NCBI GenBank assembly: GCA_038329845.1
Contig: JBBQNJ010000002.1
Location: 1-64,000 of the forward strand
DNA: 64,000 nucleotides
Direction: 5' to 3'
DNA from: JBBQNJ01 sp038329845
GTDB lineage: Bacteria > Planctomycetota > Phycisphaerae > Tepidisphaerales > Tepidisphaeraceae
Under the pieces are notes generated by a model. That model saw only the letters and a list, made by a program, of their open reading frames with translations, was not told where the DNA came from and did no database searches. Of the stretch, positions 25,799 to 35,000 are shown piece by piece (position 1 is the first letter of the stretch; each line of letters begins with the position of its first letter). A program made the position numbers and the translations under genes.

Positions 25799-26222
25799 GT
25801 CCCGATGATAGAAGATTAGTAACACTTCAGCCGTCTGCCGCGATTCCCGTTTTGCGGCCTCAGTCAAGTTGAGTCTGTCTGCTGACCCGCGATATCAGCC
25901 TCAGAATCAGCGTGGCGGCATTCGGCTGAAATGTTACGAAGATTGAAGAAGATTAGCAGACGGGTCGGTAGCCTTCATAGGTTCGTCCCTTTCCATCTTC
26001 CATTCGCGATTCGCCTTATGCTGATTGAAGTTTAGCCACATGCCGAGTAAATCCCTTCGACATGTTCAACACAGGCTCTGCGGAGGACCAAGATCGCTAA
26101 ACCGCGCCCGATCTCGACTTTTTCTACTCCGCGATGAACCTTTCCGGCCGCTCAACTCGTTTTGGATGTTGGGTAGACTGCGGTTGCGGCGGGGCCACGG
26201 CGTAGGAACATGAGTTGACCCT
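25799..26222. other. Intergenic region before the CusA-type gene
   Basis: No gene was recognised. The DNA is less GC-rich than its neighbours. The CusA-type gene has only AGGA at 26207-26210 as a distant ribosome-binding candidate. With the toxin-antitoxin remnants, this separates the adaptor and pump genes by about 1.3 kb, which is unusual for a tripartite efflux operon. Confidence 0.4.
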
Positions 26223-29200
26223 ATGATCGGTAAACTGATTGACTGGTGCATCCACAACCGCGCGATGGTGCTGTTGTTGACGTTTTTTCTCGTCGTGGCG
26301 GGCATCTGGGCGGTCTTCACCATCAAGCTCGACGCGATTCCCGACCTGTCGGATGTGCAGGTGGTCATCCGTACCGAATCCTCCGGACAGGCCCCGCAGA
26401 TCGTCGAAGACCAGGTAACTTATCCCCTGACCACGGCCATGCTGCAGGTGCCCTATGCCAAGGTGGTGCGCGGCTACAGCATGTTCGGCACCAGCTTCGT
26501 CTACATCATTTTCGAGGATGGCACCGATCTGTACTGGGCGCGCAGCCGCGTGCTCGAGCAGCTCAACTTCGTCGCCAGCCGCCTGCCAACCGGCGTGAGC
26601 CCCCAGCTTGGCCCGGACGCTACCGGAGTGGGTTGGGTCTACGAATATGCCCTCGTGACCGGGCGCTATTGCCCCGAGCATCCCAACGGGGCATGGCATG
26701 ATCCTCAGACCGATCAGTGGTACGCGCAAGTCGATGATGCCCCCGCCGACGAACAGCTGCACAAGCGACTGATCCACCACCGCGTGTTTGAAAAACGCAA
26801 GGTCGTCTATGCCGACTACCAGGAGAACAAGCGGTATGACAGCGTGGACGCCGCGCCGCCCGAAGCGCGCGGCCACCTTGCGCCCGTCGAGTTGGTCAAG
26901 GGCTACGAGAATTGCCCGCTGGATGGCAAGCCTTTGGTGGATTCCAAGGTCAGCCTCGCCGAATTACGCAGTCTTCAGGACTGGTATCTGCGCTACGAAC
27001 TGACGGCGGTGGATGGCGTGAGTGAAGTCGCTCCCATTGGCGGCATGGTCAAGCAATACCAGGTCACCGTCGATCCGGTGAAATTGCTGGCCTACAATCT
27101 GCCGCTGGCGAAGGTGAAGATGGCCATCCAGCGGTCGAACCTCGATGTAGGCGGGCGACTGATTGAACAGAGCGAAACCGAATACATGGTCCGGGGGCTG
27201 GGGTATCTGGGAACGCTGAGCGACCAGGAGATCGCCAATGCCCGCGCCCGCCACGAATCCATCGGCGAATTGCGCACGCACAAGGCCCTTGAGGAGTTGC
27301 GTAAGGTGTCGCTGGGCGCGAGTCTCAACGGCAGCCCGATCTACCTTTCCGACATCGCCGATGTGCGCACCGGCCCGGATATCCGCCGGGGCGTCGCCGA
27401 CTGGAACGGCAATGGTGAAACCGTTGGCGGCGTGATCATCATGCGCTTCGGCGAAAACGCACGAAGCACCATTGAGAACGTCAAGGCCAAACTCGCTGCC
27501 TTATCCGTCGGCCTGCCGCCCGGCGTGGGGATTGAAACCGCCTATGACCGCAGCGACCTGATCGACCGCGCCGTTCATACCCTCAGCGGCACGCTGATCG
27601 AGGAAATCATCGTTGTCGGGCTGGTCTGCATTCTTTTCCTGCTGCACGCCCGCAGCGAATTGGTGGCGGTGTTTGTCGTGCCCACCGGCGTGTTGACCAG
27701 CATCCTGCTGATGAAGCTGCTGGGGATCAATGCCAACGTGATGAGCCTGGGGGGCATCGCCATCGCCATCGGGGTGATGGTGGACAGCTCGATCATCATG
27801 GTCGAGAACTCGCACAAACATCTCGACCGCGAGGAGGAGCGCCTGCACGCGCTACAAAAGGCCGGTAAGTCCGCGATTCCCCGCCCGCGCACGGCCATCA
27901 TTTCCGAGGCGGCCCGCGAAGTCGGGCCAAGCCTGTTTTTCGCGCTGCTCATCATCGTCGTCAGCTTCCTGCCGATTTTCGTGCTGGGCGAGCAGTCGGG
28001 GCGGATGTTCCGCCCGTTGGCATTCACCAAGACGTTCGCCATGGGCGCTGCCGCGTTTCTGGCCGTCACCATCATTCCGGTGCTGATGAGTATGCTCATC
28101 ACTCCTCGCGTGCTGCCTAAGCACTGGGGTTGGCGGGTAAATCTGGCGCTTACGCTCTCGGTGATGCTGTTTCCCGCCTTGCTGCTTCTGATGCTGCCGC
28201 TGCCGGGGGGATGGAACGCCTCACGCCATTGGCTGGCGTTGGCATGGTTCATCCTCGCGGGCATGTTGCTGGTGCCCCAGAAAATCATTCATGAAAACGC
28301 CAACCCGATCTCGCGGTTGCTCCAGTGGGTTTACCATCCCTTCTTCGTGCTGGCGATGCGCTTCCGCTGGGGGGTGCTGATCGGCGCGGTGCTGGCGGTG
28401 GTGAGTATTGCCTACCCCCTCCAGCACTTGGGCAGCGAGTTCATGCCACCACTGGAGGAGGGCGACCTGCTCTATATGCCCACCACCGATCCGGGCATCA
28501 GTCTGACCAAGGCGCGCGAGTTGCTCAGCCAGACCGACAAGCTCATCGCCCAGTTCCCCGAAGTCCAAAGCGTTTTCGGCAAGGCCGGGCGGGCCGAAAC
28601 CGCCACCGATCCGGCCCCGCCGAGCATGTTCGAGACCACCATCACTCTTCGCCGCGACAAGTCCAAATGGCGGCAGGTGCCGGTCAGTGGATGGTTCGGC
28701 AAGACCACCCGCCCGATCACGACCGATGAGCTGATTTACGGCTACGAACTGCCCAACGGCGGAGGCGAGAATATTCACGTTCCCGGCTTCAACGAAGTCG
28801 TGCAGATCCCCGGCCTGACGAACGCCTGGACCATGCCCATCAAGACGCGCATCGACATGCTCTCCACCGGCATCAAGACGCCGGTGGGCATTAAGGTCAT
28901 GGGGGCGGACCTCAAGACACTCGCCGAATTGACCAACCAAATCGCCCAGGTGGTCAAGACCTCCGAAGGAACAGGCCAATACACCGTCAGCGCCTTTCCC
29001 GAAAAGAGCGTCGGCGGCAACTACTTCGACGTGCGGATCGACCGCGATGAGATCGCCCGCTATGGCCTGAGTGTCGCCGACGTGCAGGAGACGATCATGA
29101 GCGCCATGGGCGGCATGAATGTGACCCAGACCGTCGAAGGGCCGGAGCGCTACCCGGTCAACCTTCGCTACCCCCAGGAACTGCGCGACAACACCGCTGC

Positions 29201-30035
29201 CCTCAAGCAAACGCTCATCGCCACCCCCGGCGGGCCACAGGTGCCGCTGGGTCAGTTGGCCGAGTTTGTGATCCACAAAGGCCCGCCCATGGTCAAGAGC
29301 GAAAACGCCCGCCTGACAAGTTGGGTCTTCGTGGACATCGCCGGCATCGACGTGGGAACCTATGTCGCCAACGCTCAAAAAGTGGTGGCGCAGAAGGTCT
29401 CGCTGCCCACGGGCTACAGCATCGTCTGGTCTGGCCAATATGAGTACATGCAGGCCGCCCGCGCTCGGCTGATGATCGCCGTGCCGATGGCGCTGGTGCT
29501 TATTATCCTGCTGCTCTACATGGCGACCCATAGCTGGCTGCGCGTCGCCATCGTGCTATTGGCGGTGCCGTTCAGCCTCGTGGGCGCGGTGTGGCTGCTC
29601 TACTTTATGGATTACCACCTGTCACTGGCGGTATGGGTCGGCGTGATCGCCCTGGCCGGACTGGACGCCGAGACCGGCATGGTGATGTTGCTGTACCTGG
29701 ACAACAGCTTCGAGCGATTCACCGCCGAGGGGCGCATGCGCAACCGCGATGATTTATGGCACGCCATTCACGATGGCGCTGTCAAGCGTATTCGCCCCAA
29801 GATGATGACCGTCGCCGCGGCCTTCATCGGTCTGGTTCCGCTGCTCTGGGCCAGCGGTGCCGGTGCCGATACCATGCGCCGCCTCGCCGCCCCCATGATC
29901 GGTGGGCTGGTGACCAGCTTCATCATGGAACTGCTGATCTATCCGGTGATCTTTTACATTGCCAAGGCGATCGCCCATCACCGCGAGTTTCGGCCCGACG
30001 GCGGGAACCCGCAGCTCATCGGTGTAGTGACATAG
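26223..30035 (+). CDS. CusA-type heavy-metal efflux RND pump with inserted Cys-containing segment
   Basis: 1270 residues; ordinary CusA/CzcA proteins have about 1040. N-terminal MIGKLIDWCIHNR, the TM4 motif GGIAIAIGVMVDSSIIMVEN with the proton-relay Asp, and GGMNVTQTVEGPERYPVNLRYP with KGPPMVKSENARLTSWVF mark the heavy-metal RND class and its methionine sites. Extra length comes mainly from an insertion at about residues 148-242 in the first porter domain, bearing CPEHP (Cys150) and CPLDGK (Cys231), and from a hydrophobic insertion near 630-690. The pump uses proton flux to expel Cu/Ag- or Zn/Co-type ions through the adaptor and TolC-like partners upstream. Confidence 0.92.
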   Translation: MIGKLIDWCIHNRAMVLLLTFFLVVAGIWAVFTIKLDAIPDLSDVQVVIRTESSGQAPQIVEDQVTYPLTTAMLQVPYAKVVRGYSMFGTSFVYIIFEDGTDLYWARSRVLEQLNFVASRLPTGVSPQLGPDATGVGWVYEYALVTGRYCPEHPNGAWHDPQTDQWYAQVDDAPADEQLHKRLIHHRVFEKRKVVYADYQENKRYDSVDAAPPEARGHLAPVELVKGYENCPLDGKPLVDSKVSLAELRSLQDWYLRYELTAVDGVSEVAPIGGMVKQYQVTVDPVKLLAYNLPLAKVKMAIQRSNLDVGGRLIEQSETEYMVRGLGYLGTLSDQEIANARARHESIGELRTHKALEELRKVSLGASLNGSPIYLSDIADVRTGPDIRRGVADWNGNGETVGGVIIMRFGENARSTIENVKAKLAALSVGLPPGVGIETAYDRSDLIDRAVHTLSGTLIEEIIVVGLVCILFLLHARSELVAVFVVPTGVLTSILLMKLLGINANVMSLGGIAIAIGVMVDSSIIMVENSHKHLDREEERLHALQKAGKSAIPRPRTAIISEAAREVGPSLFFALLIIVVSFLPIFVLGEQSGRMFRPLAFTKTFAMGAAAFLAVTIIPVLMSMLITPRVLPKHWGWRVNLALTLSVMLFPALLLLMLPLPGGWNASRHWLALAWFILAGMLLVPQKIIHENANPISRLLQWVYHPFFVLAMRFRWGVLIGAVLAVVSIAYPLQHLGSEFMPPLEEGDLLYMPTTDPGISLTKARELLSQTDKLIAQFPEVQSVFGKAGRAETATDPAPPSMFETTITLRRDKSKWRQVPVSGWFGKTTRPITTDELIYGYELPNGGGENIHVPGFNEVVQIPGLTNAWTMPIKTRIDMLSTGIKTPVGIKVMGADLKTLAELTNQIAQVVKTSEGTGQYTVSAFPEKSVGGNYFDVRIDRDEIARYGLSVADVQETIMSAMGGMNVTQTVEGPERYPVNLRYPQELRDNTAALKQTLIATPGGPQVPLGQLAEFVIHKGPPMVKSENARLTSWVFVDIAGIDVGTYVANAQKVVAQKVSLPTGYSIVWSGQYEYMQAARARLMIAVPMALVLIILLLYMATHSWLRVAIVLLAVPFSLVGAVWLLYFMDYHLSLAVWVGVIALAGLDAETGMVMLLYLDNSFERFTAEGRMRNRDDLWHAIHDGAVKRIRPKMMTVAAAFIGLVPLLWASGAGADTMRRLAAPMIGGLVTSFIMELLIYPVIFYIAKAIAHHREFRPDGGNPQLIGVVT

Positions 30036-30250
30036 GGTTGGCAATTCGTTGAAGAGCCGCTGAAGAGTCGGTGAAGCGCCGGAAGACCTCTTGACCTTCT
30101 CTCTCGCAAGTGCATCTGTTACCACACGTTATGGCAACTAGTGCCCCGTCTGGAAACCCGGGGGGCGTAAGGGTCGGGGGGGGAATCCCGGCTTGTCGGC
30201 TGAAATGGTCCACCGCCGAGCGTTGATCGCCATGTCGGGCGGGGATCGCG

Positions 30251-30256
30251 TATAAT
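30251..30256 (+). promoter_or_regulatory. -10 box of the TPR gene
   Basis: A perfect TATAAT at 30251-30256 ends 9 nt before the ATG at 30266. No good -35 box is found at the right distance (TTGATC at 30223-30228 is 22 nt away). Between the CusA-type stop at 30035 and this box there is no gene. Confidence 0.4.
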
Positions 30257-30265
30257 GATCAGGCC

Positions 30266-31816
30266 ATGGACGCAGATCAGTTCATCCCGATGAGCATCGC
30301 GGCCGTCGCGGCGGTTGCCGCGATCGTGGTGGCGGCGCGAAAGCCGCGAGCAGGGTGGAAGTTCGTCAACGTTAAGAGCGACTTCACCACCGAGCACCAC
30401 CTGCCGGAAGTGTTGCCCGTGCCTGCGTCAGACGCCAAGCGCGCTGAAACTGGGGAGTTCAGCTTCGATGATGCCATCGGGTGGATGAAGCAGTTCATGT
30501 CGGGTCGCCGAAAACATCCGCTGCGCGGGCAGTTCGAGCTGGCGATCCGAAAGGCCGACGTCTACAAGGCGCTGTCGGAACGGATGGGCCGCGGGCGCTG
30601 GGGCGAAGTCGATGAACTGGCGTCGCGCCTGGCCGAGATCGACCCGCTGGACCCCAGTGCCGCACTTGCCCGCGGGCGCGCCAACCGCGAACTCGGTCAG
30701 TTCAACGCAGCGGTGAAGTTCTATCAGCAGGCGTTGAAACTCCAGCCGACGCATTCCACGGCCCTGCCCGAGTTCGCCGCCACCTGCCGCTCGCTGGGGC
30801 AGCCGCATCGGTTCAGCGATGCGTTGGCCGTGGCCCGCACGGAGCTGGGCGAGACCCATCCGTTGACGATCGAATCGCGGGTGGCGCTGGGCGAGCTGGT
30901 GCGAGTGTTCGCCGATCCGACCGATCCGGCGACGGTAGCGCACATCCCGCGCGAGCAATATCTGAAAAACATTCAGTCCCGCATCGAGGAAATGGACCCC
31001 GATCCCGACGTGGCGATCAGCGCCGCCGCGGGGATGCTCGGCGACGACATGCCGGAACTGGCCGAGCGGGTACTCGAGCGCTTCGAGCTGACCTTCCACG
31101 ACCACGCCGATACCTGGCTGCTGCGCGGAATGATCCACCGCTATCACCGTGATTTGTCGGCGGCCGAAGAGGCGCTGCGGGAATCGCTCGCCCGAGGTGA
31201 ATCGGTGAGCGCGCGGGTCGAGTATGCCCAAGTGTTGACCGAGAAGGCCCGGCAGCACCGTCGAACCCCATCGCCGGTGAAGTTGCGGGCCGAGGCCGAA
31301 TCGCAGTTGCGAATGGCGATCGAGTCGGAACCGAATCATGAGCAGGCGATCAACCTGCTGATCGAGCCGGCGCTGCGCGATGGTGCCGATGGTGCGGCTC
31401 GGCTGCTCGAACAGTTGACCGGGGCATACCCAGGGGCGTGGGCACCGTGGAAGGTGTTGGCGGACATCTACAACGATGAGGACCGCGCGGCCGAGGCGAT
31501 CGCGGCGTACGAAGCGGCGCTGACGCGCGGGCAGGGCGATGGGTTGCTGCTGAACTACTTGAACGCGCTGGAGAAGGCCGACCGGCGCGGCGATTTGTGC
31601 CCGGCGCTGGACAAGATCAAGGATCTGCCTAAGCGCGATCCGATGCTTCGCTGGCGGGCGTCGCAGGCGTATTTCGAGTCCGGGCGGATCGACGAGGCGC
31701 GGCGCCTGCTCGAGGGACTGATGCGGGATGAGCAAGCCAACCCGGTGTTGCGTCAGCGGGCCGGCACCATCGTTCGCCACATGGACGCGGCGGCGGAAAA
31801 GGACGCCAAGGAATGA
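30266..31816 (+). CDS. TPR-repeat protein with N-terminal membrane anchor
   Basis: 516 residues. A short hydrophobic N-terminal helix (MSIAAVAAVAAIVVAARKP) anchors it; the rest is tetratricopeptide-like (for example ANRELGQFNAAVKFYQQALKLQP at about 135-157, WLLRGMIHRYHRDLSAAEEALRE, and IAAYEAALTRGQGDGLLL), a protein-interaction scaffold. Its stop overlaps the following oxidoreductase start (ATGA). Its partner is unknown; the coupling suggests a shared operon rather than a shared pathway. Confidence 0.75.
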   Translation: MDADQFIPMSIAAVAAVAAIVVAARKPRAGWKFVNVKSDFTTEHHLPEVLPVPASDAKRAETGEFSFDDAIGWMKQFMSGRRKHPLRGQFELAIRKADVYKALSERMGRGRWGEVDELASRLAEIDPLDPSAALARGRANRELGQFNAAVKFYQQALKLQPTHSTALPEFAATCRSLGQPHRFSDALAVARTELGETHPLTIESRVALGELVRVFADPTDPATVAHIPREQYLKNIQSRIEEMDPDPDVAISAAAGMLGDDMPELAERVLERFELTFHDHADTWLLRGMIHRYHRDLSAAEEALRESLARGESVSARVEYAQVLTEKARQHRRTPSPVKLRAEAESQLRMAIESEPNHEQAINLLIEPALRDGADGAARLLEQLTGAYPGAWAPWKVLADIYNDEDRAAEAIAAYEAALTRGQGDGLLLNYLNALEKADRRGDLCPALDKIKDLPKRDPMLRWRASQAYFESGRIDEARRLLEGLMRDEQANPVLRQRAGTIVRHMDAAAEKDAKE

Positions 31817-32913
31817 TTCCGTCGGGCTCGATTTCCCCGGCGGCCGATCACTCGGCGGCTGGGCGCCTGGCCTGGGGAATCCTGGGCACGGGAAACATCG
31901 CCCGGCAGTTTTGCGACGGGGTGAACGTCTCGCGGCGGTCGCGGCTGCTCACCGTCGGCTCGCGCAGCGCCGATTCCGCCGCCGCGTTCGCTGAGGCGCA
32001 TTCGATTCCCGATGCCTGCGGCGATTACGAGAAGGTGATCGCCAACCCATCGGTCGAGGCGGTCTACATTTCGTTGCCCAACCATCTCCATTATCAGTGG
32101 ACGATCAAAGCGCTGAGCGCTGGCAAGCATGTCCTGTGCGAAAAGCCGCTGGCGATGGATGCCGCCGAGGCGCAGTCGATGTTCGACGCGGCCGATCGCG
32201 CCGGGAAGGTTCTCATCGAGGCGTTCATGTATCGCGCCCATCCGCTTACCGCCGCAGTGCTGCAATGCGTCCGCTCGGGACAGATCGGCACTGTGCGGAT
32301 GGTCCGCGCCAGCTTCTGCTATCGCACGATGCGGATCGCCGGCAACATCCGCTTCGATCGCGCGGTTGGGGGCGGGGCGTTGATGGACATCGGTTGCTAC
32401 TGCATCAACCTCGCTCGCCTGATCGCCGGTGAAGAGCCGACCAGCCTTCGGGCCACGGCGGCGATGCATGAGACCGGCGTGGACGAGATCACCTGCGGGA
32501 TGATGCGCTTCGGCGGGGGGATGCTCGGCAGCTTCACCTGCGGGATGAGCCTGCACGCCGACAACACCGCCCACCTGTGCGGAACCGAAGGCTCGGTGGA
32601 AATTCCCGTTCCCTGGAAACCTCCGATGCAAAGCCGCTATGTCATCGTTCGCGGCGCCCCGCCGCGCCAGGATCACACCGCGGCACCCGACTCGATCGCC
32701 GGCTCGGCCGCGCCCGCGTCGAAGCCCGCGGTCGGCCCGGGGCGAGAAGTCATCGAGGTGACGGCCCCCGGCGATGTGTACGCGATTGAGGCCGATGCTT
32801 TCGCCGCGTGCGTCCTCGACTGCGCAGCGCCCTTCGTCACCCGCGACGACACCCTGGGCAACATGCGGGTTCTCGATGAGATGCGCCGCCAGATCGGCCT
32901 GCAATGGACCTGA
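31813..32913 (+). CDS. Gfo/Idh/MocA family NAD(P)-dependent oxidoreductase
   Basis: 366 residues. The N-terminal Rossmann fold starts WGILGTGNIARQF (GxGxxA), with VEAVYISLPNHLHYQWTIKALSAG and the family hallmark HVLCEKPLAM at about 107-116. The C-terminal alpha/beta dimerisation domain has GGGALMDIGCYCINLARLI with the Asp and His/Cys region of the active site. Family members oxidise or reduce sugars and inositols; the substrate cannot be predicted. The start overlaps the TPR gene by 4 nt, and the downstream MBL gene begins near its stop. Confidence 0.9.
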   Translation: MIPSGSISPAADHSAAGRLAWGILGTGNIARQFCDGVNVSRRSRLLTVGSRSADSAAAFAEAHSIPDACGDYEKVIANPSVEAVYISLPNHLHYQWTIKALSAGKHVLCEKPLAMDAAEAQSMFDAADRAGKVLIEAFMYRAHPLTAAVLQCVRSGQIGTVRMVRASFCYRTMRIAGNIRFDRAVGGGALMDIGCYCINLARLIAGEEPTSLRATAAMHETGVDEITCGMMRFGGGMLGSFTCGMSLHADNTAHLCGTEGSVEIPVPWKPPMQSRYVIVRGAPPRQDHTAAPDSIAGSAAPASKPAVGPGREVIEVTAPGDVYAIEADAFAACVLDCAAPFVTRDDTLGNMRVLDEMRRQIGLQWT

Positions 32914-32930
32914 ACGTCAACGCAACGACC

Positions 32931-33578
32931 ATGAAAATCCTGATGAATACCGGGGGATTCGCCCGGACCAACTGTTTCGTCGTCGCCGATGAAGTGGAAA
33001 AACAGGCCGTGATCTTCGACGCTCCGGATCATACGACCGCGCCGCTGCTCGAGCAGGTTCGTCGGCGCGGTTGGGAGCTGGTCGGCCTATGGCTGACGCA
33101 TGGGCATTTTGATCATCTGGCCGATCACCAGGTCGTCACCGATGCGTTTCCCAAGGCGCGAGTGCTGATTCATCGGCTCGATGCGGCCAAGCTGCGTCAA
33201 CCGTCGGCGCTGCACTTCCAGTTGCCGTTTGTGATCCCGTCGCGAGAGCCGGATGCGCTTGTCGAGGACGGCGGGCGGCTGTCCATCGGGTCGATGTCCG
33301 TCGAGGTTCTGCACACTCCCGGTCATGCCCCCGGGCACGTGATGTACCACCTGCCCGCCCAGCAGGTGTTGATCGGGGGCGACTTGATCATCGGCGGCGC
33401 TGTCGGGCGCACCGACCTGCCCGACTCGAACCAGGCTGACCTGGTCCACTCCATCCAGCGGGTGATGCGGCTGCCGGGCGAAACTCGCCTGATGCCCGGC
33501 CACGGCGGACCTAGCCGGCTTGCCGATGAACTGCGCGACAATCCATATGTCCGGGCCGCGATGGGGCTGGGGCAATGA
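32931..33578 (+). CDS. MBL-fold metallo-hydrolase (glyoxalase II-like)
   Basis: 215 residues. Zinc ligands are clear: LTHGHFDHLADH (HxHxDH, residues about 53-61), HTPGHAPGHV, GGDLIIGG and MPGHG at the C-terminus. The layout is that of glyoxalase II and related hydrolases. The ATG at 32931 is preferred as it gives the typical MKILMNTGGFARTNCFVV start; ATG at 32904 is in frame inside the end of the previous gene. Substrate unknown, probably a thioester or lactone. Confidence 0.88.
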   Translation: MKILMNTGGFARTNCFVVADEVEKQAVIFDAPDHTTAPLLEQVRRRGWELVGLWLTHGHFDHLADHQVVTDAFPKARVLIHRLDAAKLRQPSALHFQLPFVIPSREPDALVEDGGRLSIGSMSVEVLHTPGHAPGHVMYHLPAQQVLIGGDLIIGGAVGRTDLPDSNQADLVHSIQRVMRLPGETRLMPGHGGPSRLADELRDNPYVRAAMGLGQ

Positions 33579-33683
33579 AGCGCTCCCGCCGGGGCGCGGG
33601 GTGATTTCCCGTCTTGCGCCGAGGCTGTCCGGCAAGGCCAGGGCGCAATACATCTCGGGTGTGCTTGCACGAAGAGCAGGCTG

Positions 33684-33790
33684 GAAGCCCGCATCCCAAT
33701 GGCATCGCGCAATGGGAAGGCCCGCACCCCAAAGGCTAGCGCAATGGAAAAGCCCGCACCCCAATGGCATCGCGCAATGAAAAGCCCGCG
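33684..33790. repeat. Three tandem imperfect 32-33-bp repeats
   Basis: Three successive copies of a sequence starting GAAGCCCGCATCCCAATGGC occur at 33684-33715, 33716-33747 and 33748-33780, with a fourth partial copy that merges into the terminator stem at 33784. They differ by a few bases. They contain no gene and lie between two convergent genes. Confidence 0.75.
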
Positions 33791-33805
33791 CCGAGGCGCG
33801 GGCTG
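33784..33805 (-). terminator. Intrinsic terminator of the small secreted protein gene
   Basis: An 8-bp perfect stem AGCCCGCG (33784-33791) / CGCGGGCT (33798-33805), loop of 6 nt. On the minus strand it is followed by TTTT. It lies 27 nt after the stop codon of the gene at 33833-34252. Confidence 0.6.
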
Positions 33806-33832
33806 AGGGGAATCGTTGGTGGACCGCGGCGA

Positions 33833-34252
33833 TTAGTGAGCGGCGGCGCCGTTCTTCTTGGCACCGTCTTTCTTGGCGCCGTCCTTCTTGGCGCCCTCTT
33901 TCTTCGCCGGGGCCTTGGTCAGTACTTCGATCTTCATGACGGGCGCATCGGCGGTGGCACCGGGGGTCACCTGGGCATGCTGATCGGCCTTAAGATCGGC
34001 CAGAGCGCCGGGCTGGCCGTCGATGGTGACGACGGTGGTGGCATCGGTCGCCAGGGTCGATTCCTTGGCCGCATCGGCCTTGCCGCTGCTGACGACGACT
34101 TTGTCGCCGTCCACGCGGACGATCTTGCACATCATGGGCCGGGCCTTGTGGACGCCTTCCTTCTTGGCGCCGCCGGCATCGGCTTCGGCGAAGGCCATCG
34201 ACGAGAACGCGACGAACGCGAGAACGGCTAACACGTGGGTTGCCAGACGCAT
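33833..34252 (-). CDS. Small secreted protein with Lys/Ala/Gly repeat tail
   Basis: 139 residues. A Sec signal peptide (MRLATHVLAVLAFVAFSSMAFA) precedes a beta-rich mature domain (KIVRVDGDKVVVSSG, TTVVTIDGQPGALADLKADQHAQV) resembling DUF5666-type secreted OB-like domains. The last 25 residues are a low-complexity tail of KKEGAKKDGAKKDGAKKNG. The basic tail could bind polyanions outside the cell. Ribosome-binding site GGAGGAG lies 7 nt before the ATG. A promoter lies 140 nt upstream. Function unknown. Confidence 0.7.
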   Translation of the reverse strand: MRLATHVLAVLAFVAFSSMAFAEADAGGAKKEGVHKARPMMCKIVRVDGDKVVVSSGKADAAKESTLATDATTVVTIDGQPGALADLKADQHAQVTPGATADAPVMKIEVLTKAPAKKEGAKKDGAKKDGAKKNGAAAH

Positions 34253-34394
34253 AATAGAACTCCTCCGCTCCGGGCCGCTTCAGTGGCGGCGAAACGGTGC
34301 GAAAAAAGACTCGGCGGAAGATCGGACGGGGAGGATCGCGAACACCGCGAGCCACTGCGACATACGGAACCCCGTCGATCACGCGCCAACGAAT

Positions 34395-34425
34395 AATATA
34401 CCGCGCCCGCCCCGAATCGTTGCAA
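34395..34425 (-). promoter_or_regulatory. Promoter of the small secreted protein gene
   Basis: On the minus strand, TTGCAA (34425-34420), a 19-nt spacer and TATATT (34400-34395). The leader to the ATG at 34252 is about 135 nt and includes the strong GGAGGAG site. Confidence 0.45.
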
Positions 34426-34595
34426 CGGGCAAAATGGTGGCTTGGGGTTGATCTTTCCGATGTGCCTATGTCCTGGTGCAGGCCTCGGAGCCTGCCGCTC
34501 TCGCATCGGCCGGGACGGCTACCTCCCAAGCAGGCCGCTTGGGGTGCAGGCTTCATCTCCAGATCGAGCACTCGCACGATGGTGTGCGTCGAATC

Positions 34596-34758
34596 GAAAA
34601 GGGACATTTCTAATTTCTGACGAGTGGTGGTCGCGTTACGACACCTGCGATGCACCTGTGTGTTGCCAAACCCCTTAGGGTACCACGAGGTGCCCTGCGG
34701 TTCGCCATCCGTCTGCGCGGACGACCGAAGAGGGCTCAATGAGAAATGTTCCCTTCTC
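34596..34758. repeat. Imperfect inverted repeat, possible miniature element
   Basis: GAAAAGGGACATTTCT (34596-34611) and its near reverse complement within GAGAAATGTTCCCTTCTC (34741-34758) flank about 130 nt without a gene. The arm sequence is similar in style to the one at 17554 (A-run plus GGGAC). The stretch 34426-34862 otherwise holds no recognisable gene. Confidence 0.4.
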
Positions 34759-34862
34759 CTTCGAGTGCCCGCCGAAGGGTCGCATAGACCATGGCACCCG
34801 AAGAGGATGCGACTTAGCGGTCAATAGGCGATCCATACCGCAGTGTTGGGTGCGGGTAGCGA

Positions 34863-34935
34863 CGCGGCAAACGCCTTAGTCTCGGCGCGGCAAACGCTTT
34901 AGTCTCGGCGCGGCAAACGTCTTAGTCTCGGCGCG
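34863..34935. repeat. 23-bp tandem repeat, three copies
   Basis: Three units beginning CGCGGCAAACG and ending TTAGTCTCGG start at 34863, 34886 and 34909; each differs at one or two central bases, and a CGCG stub follows. The array directly precedes the terminator hairpin of the PEP-CTERM gene. Confidence 0.85.
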
Positions 34936-34939
34936 TAAA

Positions 34940-34975
34940 AATGTCGGCGGAACTCGCGTGAGTTCCGCCGACATT
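34940..34975 (-). terminator. Intrinsic terminator of the PEP-CTERM protein gene
   Basis: A perfect 16-bp stem: AATGTCGGCGGAACTC (34940-34955) and GAGTTCCGCCGACATT (34960-34975), loop GCGT. On the minus strand it is followed by a T-run. It lies 25 nt after the stop at 35001. Confidence 0.8.
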
Positions 34976-35000
34976 GGTTTTCCTAACGCCTGCAACCCGC

